Source: Methanosarcina acetivorans C2A (GTDB lineage: Archaea; Halobacteriota; Methanosarcinia; Methanosarcinales; Methanosarcinaceae). From it: a DNA stretch of 64,000 nt. Below the pieces are notes generated by a model, which made no database searches, was not told the DNA's origin, and worked only from the letters and a program-made list of their open reading frames with translations. Of the stretch, positions 55,191-63,568 are shown piece after piece. A program made the translations under genes and the position numbers. The stretch is from positions 5,270,001 through 5,334,000 of the forward strand of contig NC_003552.1 in the NCBI RefSeq assembly GCF_000007345.1. Direction: 5' to 3'. The stretch's first letter is position 1. Every line of letters begins with the position of its first letter.

Positions 55191-56297
55191 ATGACAACCA
55201 GGAAAACACTTACAGCATTTATATTACTGGTTCTGCTGGTTCCGGTCCTTTTTGTATCGGGCTGTACCGAAGAACTCAGTGCGGAAGAAATAGCAGAACA
55301 GATGCAGGAAAAAGAAGATAGCATTCAGGATTATTCGTATACGATGCAAATGACTTCACACCTTGGAAATCAGACACAGGAAAGTGAGGTCCAGGTCCTG
55401 CAAAAGAAACCGAACAAATCAAAAACCATTTCAATAGAACCTGAAGAAGAAGCCGGCACCATTGTGGTTTCGGATGGAGAATTTATCTGGACCTATGACC
55501 CGAAAACAAATACGGTCATGAAAATGGAAATGCCGGAGACTCCGATATTGGGGGAAATAGATTACACCGAAATTATTGACGAATTCCTGAACGAAACGGA
55601 TGTTTCCCTGCTTGGTGTGAAGGAAATCGACGGAAGGCCCGCATACCTGCTTGAGACCAGCCCGAAAGAGGAGGAAGAAGGATTCAAGCTTGCAGACGGG
55701 ATGAAAATCTGGGTAGATAAAGAGACATGGATGCCTCTCAGGTATGAAATGTATGACAGCGATGGAGACCTGGTGATGGAAATCGAGCTCCGCAACCTGG
55801 AAATTAATACAGGCATCCCGGACTCCGAGTTTGTATTCGAAGTGCCGGAAGGGGCAACCGTAAAGACTGTGGACCTCGACTCGTTCGAACTTCCGGAAGA
55901 GATGACCCTTGAAGAAGCCAGAGAATCTGCGGGATTTGAAATCCTGGTCCCGGAATACATCCCCGAAGGGTATACCTTTAACTATTCGACGGTCTCCAAC
56001 AACAGCTGGATAGCTCCTGAAGGGCAGGCCTTCGAGACTGTTTCCCTGACATACGAAAACGAGGAGGAAGATAGCATTTACCTTTCGGAAACCGTATATG
56101 AAAGCCAGGCCCCGGATGCTGCAATCATGGACTCTGCAGAAGACATTGACATTAACGGAAGAGACGGAAAATACCTTGTCTTCGGGGACATGAAGATCCT
56201 GAGCTGGGAGATAGGGGATATCGACCTGAGCCTTACCGCTTCCCTTGAGAAAGACGAAATGCTGAGAATTGCGGAGTCCGTACGGGAGAATACCTGA
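55191..56297 (+). CDS. LolA-like / DUF4367-like lipoprotein, paralogue 1 of 4
   Basis: A 368-residue lipoprotein: a signal with lipobox (LFVSGC, Cys about 25), a LolA/RseB-like beta domain (about 30-220, with 'IQDYSYTMQMTSHLGN', 'GTIVVSDGEFIWTYDPKTNT' and 'KIWVDKETWMPLRYEMYDS') and a C-terminal DUF4367-like domain (about 235-368, 'FEILVPEYIPEGYTFN' and 'GRDGKYLVFGDMKILSWEI'). Bacterial LolA-like proteins carry lipoproteins or sense them; in an archaeon without an outer membrane the role is unknown, and binding of a lipid or lipoprotein at the outer membrane face is inferred. It starts a run of four same-strand paralogues. Confidence 0.88.
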   Translation: MTTRKTLTAFILLVLLVPVLFVSGCTEELSAEEIAEQMQEKEDSIQDYSYTMQMTSHLGNQTQESEVQVLQKKPNKSKTISIEPEEEAGTIVVSDGEFIWTYDPKTNTVMKMEMPETPILGEIDYTEIIDEFLNETDVSLLGVKEIDGRPAYLLETSPKEEEEGFKLADGMKIWVDKETWMPLRYEMYDSDGDLVMEIELRNLEINTGIPDSEFVFEVPEGATVKTVDLDSFELPEEMTLEEARESAGFEILVPEYIPEGYTFNYSTVSNNSWIAPEGQAFETVSLTYENEEEDSIYLSETVYESQAPDAAIMDSAEDIDINGRDGKYLVFGDMKILSWEIGDIDLSLTASLEKDEMLRIAESVRENT

Positions 56298-56340
56298 AAA
56301 ACCCGTTAAATATCAGTTGAAACCGAAAAAGGTGAGGAAT

Positions 56341-57447
56341 ATGGCAACAAAGAAAATTCTATTCCTGCTGACCTTCATAATTCTGGTTCTTTTCGCATCG
56401 GGCTGTACCGGGGACCTCAGTGCGGAAGAAATAGCAGAACAGATGCAGGAAAAAGAAGCCAACATCCAGGATTACTCGTATACGATGCAAATGACTTCAC
56501 ACTTTGGAAATCAGACACAGGAAAGTGAGATCCAGTTCCTGCAAAAGAAACCAGATAAGATGAAAACAGTTACACTAAAACCTGAAGAAGAAGCCGGCAC
56601 CATTGTGGTTTCGGATGGAGAATTTATCTGGACCTATGACCCGAAAACAAATACGGTTACAAAAATGGAAATGCCGGAAACCCCAACACAGGGGGAAACA
56701 GATTATGTAGGAATTATTAGCGATTTGCTGAACGAAACGGACGTCTCCTTGCTAGGTATGGAGGAAATAGACGGTAGGTCCGCATACCTGCTTGAGACCA
56801 GCCTGAAAGATGAGGAAGAGGGTTTCCGGTTTACAGATGGGATGAAACTATGGGTGGACAAAGAGACATGGATGCCTCTCAGGTATGAAATATATGACAG
56901 CGGCGGAGACCCGATGATGGAACTTGAAATCCGTGACCTGGAAATTAATACAGACATACCGGACTCTGAATTTGTATTAGAGGTGCCGGAAGGGGCAACC
57001 GTAAAGACCATAGACCTTGGCTCATTTGAACTCCCCGAAGAAATTACCCTCGAAGAGGCAAGAGAAGCTGCGGGATTTGAATTCCTGGTCCCGGAATACC
57101 TCCCCGAAGGTTATGCCTTCAACTATTCGATGGTCTCCAACGAAAGCTTGACAGTCCCTGAAGAGCAGACCCTGGAGACGGTCATCCTGAGATACGAAAA
57201 CGATAAGGGAAATATAATTTCCCTTTCGGAAACCGTATACGAAAAGGAGATTCCGGAAGACTCGGAAGCTGCAATCACAAATTATGCCGAAAACGTTACC
57301 ATTAACGGGATAGACGGAAAATACCTTGCCTTCGGGGACATGAAGATCCTGAGATGGGAGATAGAGGATATAGATCTGATCCTTACCACTTCCCTGGAAA
57401 AAGACGAAGTGTTGAGAATTGCTGAGTCCTTGCAGGAAACTGCCTGA
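56341..57447 (+). CDS. LolA-like / DUF4367-like lipoprotein, paralogue 2 of 4
   Basis: A 368-residue lipoprotein with lipobox LFASGC and the same two-domain plan. It is the closest relative of paralogue 1: long stretches such as LSAEEIAEQMQEKE and GTIVVSDGEFIWTYDPKTNT are unchanged, so this pair is the most recent duplication. The ATG at 56341 is chosen because GGTGAGG lies six bases before it and the signal peptide starts there (MATKKILFLLTF); the frame is open upstream to 56269 but overlaps the previous gene. The gap to the previous stop is 43 bp, so co-transcription is likely. Confidence 0.88.
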   Translation: MATKKILFLLTFIILVLFASGCTGDLSAEEIAEQMQEKEANIQDYSYTMQMTSHFGNQTQESEIQFLQKKPDKMKTVTLKPEEEAGTIVVSDGEFIWTYDPKTNTVTKMEMPETPTQGETDYVGIISDLLNETDVSLLGMEEIDGRSAYLLETSLKDEEEGFRFTDGMKLWVDKETWMPLRYEIYDSGGDPMMELEIRDLEINTDIPDSEFVLEVPEGATVKTIDLGSFELPEEITLEEAREAAGFEFLVPEYLPEGYAFNYSMVSNESLTVPEEQTLETVILRYENDKGNIISLSETVYEKEIPEDSEAAITNYAENVTINGIDGKYLAFGDMKILRWEIEDIDLILTTSLEKDEVLRIAESLQETA

Positions 57448-57490
57448 AAACCTCGTTAAATATCAGTTGAAACCGAAAAAGGTGATGAAT

Positions 57491-58585
57491 ATGGCAACAA
57501 AGAAAGTGATATTCCTGCTGGCCCTCGTAATTCTGGCTCTTTTCGCATCGGGCTGCACGGAAAAACAACCAAACGCCGAAGAGATTGCAGCCCGGATGCT
57601 GGAGAAGCAGAACAGCATTGAAGATTACTCGTACACAATGCACATGACCTACTACATCGGGGAAAAGGTTGTAGAAAACGAATTTAAGACGATTTACAAA
57701 AAACCACACATGATAAAGAACTTCATTGAAGAGCCAGGAGGGGAAGAAGAAACGCTCGTGCTCTCGGATGGGGAATTCAGGTGGACCTATGCCCCGGGGA
57801 CAAACACGGTCATGAAGACGAAGATCCCCGAAACCCCGGAGTTAACCGAGGATGACTATCTCTCCATTATAGGAATTACCCTCAACGATACGAACGTATC
57901 CCTTCTGAAAACAGAAGAGATTGAAGGAAGAGAAGCCTATCTGCTGGAAGCTACTCCGAAAGAGACGGGAGAAGATACCCCTGCATACAGCATGATAGTC
58001 CGGGTGGACAAAGAAACCTGGATGTTCCTCGGATACGAAATGTACGACAGCAACGAGACCCTGCTTTCAAAAGTAGAAATCCGGGATCTGAAAGTAAACA
58101 CCGGGATTCCGGCCTCCGAATTTGAGTTTAAAATCCCTGAGGGGGCGACTGTAAAGACCATGGACCCCGGAGAGGTCGAACTCCCTGAAGAGTTAAGCCT
58201 CGAAGAAGCTGAGGGACGTGTCGGGTTTGAAGTACTGATCCCAGAGTACCTGCCGGAAGGTTACGAGTTCAGCTATGCTACAGCCTACAACACCAGCGAA
58301 ACATCCCCTGAAGACCAGGCCGCCGAAACGGTCATCCTGACTTACGAAAAAGGAGATGAAAGCATAATTATTACGGAAACCGTATACGAAGGCCAGGCCC
58401 CGGAAGTTGCAATAATGAATACTGCAGAAGATATTACCATTAACGGGAAGGATGGAAAATACCTTGCCTTCGGGGACATGAAGACCCTGCGATGGGAGTT
58501 AGGGAATACTGACCTGAGTCTTACCGGTTCCCTGGAAAAAGCCGAATTGTTGAAAATTGCAGAATCAATACGGGAAAATGCCTGA
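57491..58585 (+). CDS. LolA-like / DUF4367-like lipoprotein, paralogue 3 of 4
   Basis: A 364-residue lipoprotein with lipobox LFASGC. The leader sequence before the start (AAAAAGGTGATGAAT) and the signal peptide are nearly the same as in paralogue 2, while the mature domains have diverged (EKQPNAEEIAARMLEKQNSI ... VRVDKETWMFLGYEMYDS ... FEVLIPEYLPEGYEFS). An in-frame ATG two codons earlier is possible. The gap to the previous stop is 43 bp, identical to that between paralogues 1 and 2, as expected from tandem duplication of a whole unit. Confidence 0.88.
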   Translation: MATKKVIFLLALVILALFASGCTEKQPNAEEIAARMLEKQNSIEDYSYTMHMTYYIGEKVVENEFKTIYKKPHMIKNFIEEPGGEEETLVLSDGEFRWTYAPGTNTVMKTKIPETPELTEDDYLSIIGITLNDTNVSLLKTEEIEGREAYLLEATPKETGEDTPAYSMIVRVDKETWMFLGYEMYDSNETLLSKVEIRDLKVNTGIPASEFEFKIPEGATVKTMDPGEVELPEELSLEEAEGRVGFEVLIPEYLPEGYEFSYATAYNTSETSPEDQAAETVILTYEKGDESIIITETVYEGQAPEVAIMNTAEDITINGKDGKYLAFGDMKTLRWELGNTDLSLTGSLEKAELLKIAESIRENA

Positions 58586-58645
58586 AAAACTCCCTGAAAA
58601 ATAAGAAAGTTAGGAAAAAATCATGAAAGTCAGGTGATGAAGAAA

Positions 58646-59812
58646 ATGAAAGGCAAAAAATCACTGGTCATAATGCTTCTCATAACTCTGACTCTTTTTG
58701 TTTCCGGATGTCAGGAACAGGAACTCGATGTAGAAGATATCGCGGAACAGATGCAGGAAAAAGACGCTGGCATTGAAGATTACTCGTATACCATGTATAT
58801 CACTTCCTGCGCCGGAGCAGAGATATGGGAAGACAAGTGGGAAGGCCAGATAGAAATTATGTATAAAAAACCGGGGATGATGAAAACCCATTCAAAAAAT
58901 ATTGGAGGGGGAGGTAGTGAACAGCTTACGGTCTCGGACGGGGAATTCAGCTGGAGTTACACGCCTGGAATAAACACGGTTTCAAAAGTAAAACTCCCGG
59001 AGTATGAAGAACAGACGAAATCCGACTACATGAGCGTCATAGAGTATTTCCTTAATCAGACAGAGGTCACGCTGCTGAGGGAAGAGGAACTTGCCGGCAG
59101 GTCTGTTTACCTCCTTGAGGCAGTCCCAAAATTGGGAGGCGGGGAAGCAACTGAAGATGATGAAGATGAAGATGAAGAGCTATCCCCTGGCCCGACAAAA
59201 ATCTGGGTGGATAAAGAACTATGGATGCCTCTAAAATATGAAACATATGACAGTAAAGGAAACCTTATTCAGAAAACCGAAATCCTCGACCTGAAAATCA
59301 ATACCGGGATTCCTGATTCCGAATTTGAATTTGAGGTCCCCGAAGGGGCAGAAGTAATAACCATGGAATCGGCCCCGGTAACGCTTCCCGGGGATTTTGA
59401 AAAACCGGGGGAAGTTCCCATAGAAGAGATTGAAGAGCATGCCGGTTTTGAACCCCTTGTCCCGGAATATCTGCCCGAAGGCTATGCCTTCAGCCATTCA
59501 ATGTCAAGGAATAAGGGGGAAGCAGCACCTGACGGGCAGGTTTACGAAATTGTCACCCTGACATATGTTAATTGGGAAGAAGAAAAACCCCTGGTACTTA
59601 CAGAAACCGTGAACGAAGGAGAACTAAGGGAATCCCTTCCGGAAGAGGGCGAAAATGTCACTATCAACGGGAAAGAAGGGAAATATTTTGAAGAGCCGAG
59701 AGATCCTGAGAGGGGGACGAAGCGGTTAAGCTGGAAAATAGGGGACATTGAACTGAACATCTTGGCCTACATCGAAAAAGACGAATTGCTGAAAATTGCA
59801 GAATCGATTTGA
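58646..59812 (+). CDS. LolA-like / DUF4367-like lipoprotein, paralogue 4 of 4
   Basis: About 388 residues, lipobox LFVSGC, the same domains but the most divergent copy, with an acidic insertion (EATEDDEDEDEELSPGP) between the strands before the 'KIWVDKELWMPLKYETYDS' motif and a longer linker before the DUF4367-like domain (FEPLVPEYLPEGYAFS). Starts at 58637 (ATG) or 58634 (GTG) are in frame; 58646 gives the best spacing to GGTGA and a compact signal peptide (MKGKKSLVIMLLITLTLFVS). The downstream 59813-60000 is a low-complexity run of ACAGGAAAAGAC-like and AACAAAAACAG-like units, without a gene. Confidence 0.86.
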   Translation: MKGKKSLVIMLLITLTLFVSGCQEQELDVEDIAEQMQEKDAGIEDYSYTMYITSCAGAEIWEDKWEGQIEIMYKKPGMMKTHSKNIGGGGSEQLTVSDGEFSWSYTPGINTVSKVKLPEYEEQTKSDYMSVIEYFLNQTEVTLLREEELAGRSVYLLEAVPKLGGGEATEDDEDEDEELSPGPTKIWVDKELWMPLKYETYDSKGNLIQKTEILDLKINTGIPDSEFEFEVPEGAEVITMESAPVTLPGDFEKPGEVPIEEIEEHAGFEPLVPEYLPEGYAFSHSMSRNKGEAAPDGQVYEIVTLTYVNWEEEKPLVLTETVNEGELRESLPEEGENVTINGKEGKYFEEPRDPERGTKRLSWKIGDIELNILAYIEKDELLKIAESI

Positions 59813-60002
59813 GAAGTATAAATCTGCATGTGCAAGGTACGCAAATTAGCGGAAAAAACATAGGAAAAGACACAGGAAAAGACACAGGAAAAAGCACAGA
59901 ATAAAAACAGAGAGTAAAAACAAGAAGCCGAACAAAAACAGAGAGTAAAACAAAAGGCCAAACAAAAACAGAAAGAGTGAAGATGAAAGAAAAGGTGAGA
60001 AA

Positions 60003-60030
60003 GTAAAGCCCTTAGGCCTTACTTCACTTT
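60003..60030 (+). terminator. Hairpin between convergent lipoprotein cluster and thiC
   Basis: GTAAAGCC (60003-60010) and GGCCTTAC (60015-60022) pair with one wobble. The plus strand continues TTCACTTTTTTAAC, so it could end the lipoprotein transcript; on the minus strand it lies 15 bp after the thiC stop. Confidence 0.45.
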
Positions 60031-60037
60031 TTTAACT

Positions 60038-61324
60038 TTATTTTGCAAGGTTGTAGTTCTGGTTGACGATCTTTAGAGCGCAGAAGTTACCGCACATTGT
60101 GCATGCGTCGGTGTCTTCGGGTGCCCTGCTGTTCCTGACTGCTCTTGCGTGTTCTGGGTCGATTGCAAGGGAGTACATCTTTTCCCAATCGAGTTCTCTC
60201 CTGGCTCTGCCCATGTCAAGATCCCACTGTCTTGCTCTTTCGGGGTATTTTATCATGTCGCCGACGTGGGCTGCAATTCTGGAGGTCTTGACCCCGGTGA
60301 TGACGTCTTCGAGGTTCGGGAGTGCAAGGTGTTCTGCAGGAGTCACGTAGCAGAGGAAGTCACAGCCGTAGGAGGCAGAAACGGATGCACCGATTGCGGT
60401 TACGATGTGGTCGTAGCCTGGGGCGATGTCGGTTACGAGAGGACCGAGCATGTAGAAGGGCTTGTGGCCGCTCATTTCCTTCATGAGCTTCACGTTGGTT
60501 GCGATCTGGTCGAGAGGGACGTGACCCGGACCTTCGACAATTACCTGAAGGCCCTGCTGGTGTGCCTTCTCAGCCACTTCGGAGTTAATGATCAATTCCT
60601 GGATCTGGGCACGGTCGGTTGCATCGTGGACCGCACCTGCACGCATTCCGTTTCCTGTAGAAAGGACGACTTCGTGTTCCTTGAGGATTTCAACGAGGTA
60701 GTCGAAGTTTGCGTAAAGAGGGTTTTCCTTTTCGTTGTGGAGCATCCAGGAGCTCATGAAAGCGCCGCCGCGGGAGCAGAGCCCGCCATACCTGCCGTGG
60801 GCTTTAAGCCTGTCAAGGGTGATGTTGTTGATTCCGGTATGAATCGCCATAAAGTTAGTCCCGAGCTTTGCCTGGGCTTCGGTTGCGTTGAAGAGCTCGT
60901 CTTCTGTCATGTGCACGATTGAACCGTACTTTCTGGCAGCTTCGATGAAGGCCTGGTAAAGAGGCACCGAACCGACTGAAAGGGAGATGCTGTCAATGAC
61001 TTTCTTCCTGATCCCGAGGAAGTCTCCGCCGGTTCCGAGCTCCATGAGAGTGTCAGCACCTGCTTTTTCTGCAGCGATTGCCTTTTGGACTTCCATATTT
61101 ACATCAACGATGTCCGAGGATACCCCGATGGAGGCGTTGACCTTGGTCCTGAGCCCTTCTCCAAGACCACAGATCTTTACCTGCCTGTAGGGGGAGGTTG
61201 GAATAACTATTCTACCGGCTGCAATACCCCTACGGATGAATTCAGGGTCAAGCCCCTCATCCTTTGCAACGATCTTCATCTCTTCGGTGATAATTCCTTT
61301 TTTTGCATCTTCTACGATTGTCAT
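60038..61324 (-). CDS. thiC: Phosphomethylpyrimidine synthase
   Basis: A 428-residue radical-SAM enzyme that rearranges aminoimidazole ribotide to hydroxymethylpyrimidine phosphate in thiamine synthesis. It has the core ThiC motifs 'NASIGVSSD', 'ADTLMELGTGGD', 'HGRYGGLCSRGGAFMSSWM', 'MRAGAVHDATDRAQ', 'EGPGHVPLDQI', 'YMLGPLVTDIAPGYDHI' and the C-terminal C-x2-C-x4-C cluster motif (CTMCGNFCALK). Archaeal ThiC lacks the long N-terminal domain of plant and bacterial forms, which fits this length. GAGGT lies eight bases before the ATG. No TPP riboswitch features are visible upstream. Confidence 0.96.
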   Translation of the reverse strand: MTIVEDAKKGIITEEMKIVAKDEGLDPEFIRRGIAAGRIVIPTSPYRQVKICGLGEGLRTKVNASIGVSSDIVDVNMEVQKAIAAEKAGADTLMELGTGGDFLGIRKKVIDSISLSVGSVPLYQAFIEAARKYGSIVHMTEDELFNATEAQAKLGTNFMAIHTGINNITLDRLKAHGRYGGLCSRGGAFMSSWMLHNEKENPLYANFDYLVEILKEHEVVLSTGNGMRAGAVHDATDRAQIQELIINSEVAEKAHQQGLQVIVEGPGHVPLDQIATNVKLMKEMSGHKPFYMLGPLVTDIAPGYDHIVTAIGASVSASYGCDFLCYVTPAEHLALPNLEDVITGVKTSRIAAHVGDMIKYPERARQWDLDMGRARRELDWEKMYSLAIDPEHARAVRNSRAPEDTDACTMCGNFCALKIVNQNYNLAK

Positions 61325-61421
61325 CTTTATTACCTCAAGCTTTCAATTTGTCTGTAAGATTATCATGCAGGATTAATACGTAAGTAAAGGGATTGTGAAT
61401 TAGAACATAAAAAGAAAGTAA

Positions 61422-61431
61422 TTATATATAA
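61422..61431 (-). promoter_or_regulatory. Candidate TATA box of thiC
   Basis: TTATATATAA about 100 bp before the thiC ATG, reading on the minus strand. It would place the transcription start near 61400 and give a 5' UTR of about 75 nt. Confidence 0.35.
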
Positions 61432-61653
61432 CACTATTTAAAAAATAAACTTTAATCTTAATCAAATTTACTTGACTTCAGTGGTTACAGATGACGAAAA
61501 TATACAACAAAGAATTAAAATATAATTTTTATAAAGAGCTTTTAAATTTGAATTGAGAAAAAGACAAGTAAAGTTGATTTAAAGAAGAGTTATTTCTGAA
61601 AAATTAGAAAAAAATGAGATGAAAAATAAGATGAAGTTTAAAATGAATAAACA

Positions 61654-61743
61654 GGACAAAAATGAATCTGGACAAAAATGAATCTGGACAAAAATGAATC
61701 TGGACAAAAATGAATCTGGACAAAAATGAATCTGGACAAAAAT
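61654..61743. repeat. 16-bp tandem repeat, five and a half units
   Basis: Unit GGACAAAAATGAATCT starts at 61654, 61670, 61686, 61702 and 61718, with a partial sixth at 61734. The units are identical. The unit is not a multiple of three and no gene covers it. It lies just past the stop of the glycosyltransferase gene, upstream of thiC. Confidence 0.9.
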
Positions 61744-61775
61744 AGCAGAGACCAGAAAAAATCTCTGATTTTAGA

Positions 61776-62693
61776 TTATTTATTCTGCCTGTTTTTCTCC
61801 TGAATCAAGCTTACAGTTTGCCTGTGGAGAGTTACTATAAGGTCGCTAAGCATCCCGAAGATAAACATCTGAAGTCCGAATATAATAAACAAGGTCGTGA
61901 GAACCGAAAGGAGAACATGGGTGATATCACTGAACCACTCAACTACCACATAGGTTCCCGTAAGCATACCTGCCAGAATAAAGACGAAACCTATGATCCC
62001 GAAATAAAACATAGGATTATGCACCTTTGCAAGCCTGTAAATGGTAGATCCGATTTTGATCCCGTCTTTTACAGGGTTTAGCTTGGTTGCGCCCTGTTTG
62101 CTTCGGGGGAGATAAGTGATAGGAACCTCTTCGACTCTCTGTTTTTTCAGGACGCATTCCACAGAGACCTCGGTCTCAATTTCAAAGCCTGTTTTGTTGA
62201 GTTCCAGTTCCCTTATACTTTCGAGAGTAAATGCCCGGTAGCCTGAGAGAATGTCCCTTAACTGTACACTATAAGCGATGTCAAAAAGAATATTTATAAG
62301 GCGGTTCCCCACAAGGTTGAGCTTTGTGAAAGCTCCGGGAGAATACTTTTCCAACCGGTTACCTATAACATGGTCAGCTCTACCTTCCAGGATAGGCTCA
62401 AGAAGAGAAGGAGCTTCTCTGGCAAGATATGTCCCGTCACCATCGACCATTATTACATAGGGGCTCTCGATAAGCTCGAAAGCCTGGATCATGGCCTGTC
62501 CTTTGCCTCTTCCGGTCTGCAGGACAACCTTTGCGCCTTCTGCCTCTGCAATCCGCGCTGTCCCATCCCTGCTGTTTCCATCGATTACGAAAATGTTGGA
62601 AAAGCCTTCTTTTTTGAAATCTTTAATGAGCTCCCCTATCGTTGCAGCCTCGTTAAGTGTGGGAATAAGAATACAAACATCTGCGTTGTTCAC
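61776..62693 (-). CDS. Polytopic family-2 glycosyltransferase (AglJ / dolichol-phosphate sugar type)
   Basis: A 305-residue protein with a GT-A catalytic domain (about 1-215): ILIPTLNEAATIGEL, FVIDGNSRDGT, the DxD-like VDGDGTYL and GNRLEKYSPGAF, then the acceptor-region LRDILSGYRAFT. Two or three C-terminal transmembrane helices follow (MFYFGIIGFVFILAGMLTGT, VLLSVLTTLFIIFGLQMFIF). This matches archaeal enzymes that load the first sugar on dolichyl phosphate for S-layer N-glycosylation (AglJ type); the sugar cannot be told from sequence. The start is a GTG. The many NxS/T sequons of the surface proteins in this window are plausible final targets. Confidence 0.85.
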   Translation of the reverse strand: MNNADVCILIPTLNEAATIGELIKDFKKEGFSNIFVIDGNSRDGTARIAEAEGAKVVLQTGRGKGQAMIQAFELIESPYVIMVDGDGTYLAREAPSLLEPILEGRADHVIGNRLEKYSPGAFTKLNLVGNRLINILFDIAYSVQLRDILSGYRAFTLESIRELELNKTGFEIETEVSVECVLKKQRVEEVPITYLPRSKQGATKLNPVKDGIKIGSTIYRLAKVHNPMFYFGIIGFVFILAGMLTGTYVVVEWFSDITHVLLSVLTTLFIIFGLQMFIFGMLSDLIVTLHRQTVSLIQEKNRQNK

Positions 62694-62822
62694 GTTTCAC
62701 ACATATCCTTTGTTGGAGCCTCTACGCATATCGCAGAATCCGTTTTTATTCGGGTACTATCCGTGCCCTTTCCGCAGGAGACAGATCACAATTGAGATAA
62801 TGGATAGAAAGATTGAGGGTTC

Positions 62823-63374
62823 TTATAAAAGTCCCATGTTATCAAGCTGCTGACGGACTACTTCCACACCCCTCTCACAGTCTTCGGGGGATTTTCCGCC
62901 TGTAACTACCAGTTTTCCGGAACTGAAAATAAGGACAACTACCTTGGGCTCATCGATCCTGTACACAAGCCCCGGGAACTGCTCGGGTTCATATTCGATA
63001 TTTTCAAGCCCAAGCCCGATGGCAATTGCATTGAGGTTAAGGATGGTGTGCAGGTCTGCTGAGGCAACTATATTCTGGACAGTAATCTGCGGGTTTTCCA
63101 TTGTCTTGATCCCGATACTGTTCAACTTTTTTGCCATATTGCCGATAACTGTGTGTACGTCAGCAACATTCTTTGCTCCTGTGCAGACAACCTTTCCGGA
63201 AGTAAAGACCAGGAAAGCAGCTTTGGGGTCCGAAACTCTATAGACGAGCCCCGGGAACTTCTGCTTGTTGTACTCGGCGCCTTCGAACTCGGATTCAATC
63301 ACAGTTAAATCAAACTCTTCAGCGAGTTTGGTGGATGCAACCACGTTTTCAATTTTAATGCTAGATTCGCTCAT
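62823..63374 (-). CDS. tbp: TATA-box-binding protein
   Basis: A 183-residue general transcription factor: two direct repeats of the saddle fold, each with a 'FPGLVYR' loop and a 'FxSGKxVxTGxK' strand (about 40-72 and 131-163), and the ALLDLN-like segment replaced by [14 protein letters not shown] between them. It recruits TFB and RNA polymerase at TATA boxes. The ends ([10 protein letters not shown] ... LDNMGLL) fit archaeal TBPs, with only a minimal acidic tail. A GAGGG ribosome-binding site lies eight bases before the ATG. The promoter region carries repeated TATA-like boxes. Confidence 0.97.
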   Translation of the reverse strand: MSESSIKIENVVASTKLAEEFDLTVIESEFEGAEYNKQKFPGLVYRVSDPKAAFLVFTSGKVVCTGAKNVADVHTVIGNMAKKLNSIGIKTMENPQITVQNIVASADLHTILNLNAIAIGLGLENIEYEPEQFPGLVYRIDEPKVVVLIFSSGKLVVTGGKSPEDCERGVEVVRQQLDNMGLL

Positions 63375-63385
63375 TCGTCAACCCT

Positions 63386-63430
63386 CAGTATATAAAGCAA
63401 GAGTAATATCCTCTAACCAGTATATAAAGC
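63386..63430 (-). promoter_or_regulatory. Duplicated TATA-like boxes upstream of tbp
   Basis: CAGTATATAAAGC occurs twice, at 63386-63398 and 63418-63430, exactly 32 bp apart (GCTTTATATACTG on the tbp strand). The distal copy is correctly placed to start transcription near the proximal copy, about 20 nt before the ATG. More TATA-like sequence lies at 63447-63484. Confidence 0.55.
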
Positions 63431-63568
63431 TATAGTTAAATGCCTTGTATACTATATAAATACTATATATAAAGAATATAAATACAACAGAAAAGCTTAA
63501 ATTATGGGCGCCAGTAAATTCAAAAAAATTGGAATCGAATTGGGCCTCCGCATCGGCTTTAAGGCACC

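Noticed and set aside
60038-61500. Possible TPP riboswitch upstream of thiC
   Set aside because: No CTGAGA-type or other TPP aptamer core is visible in the AT-rich leader.
61654-61743. CRISPR-like array
   Set aside because: The units are contiguous 16-bp direct repeats with no spacers between them.
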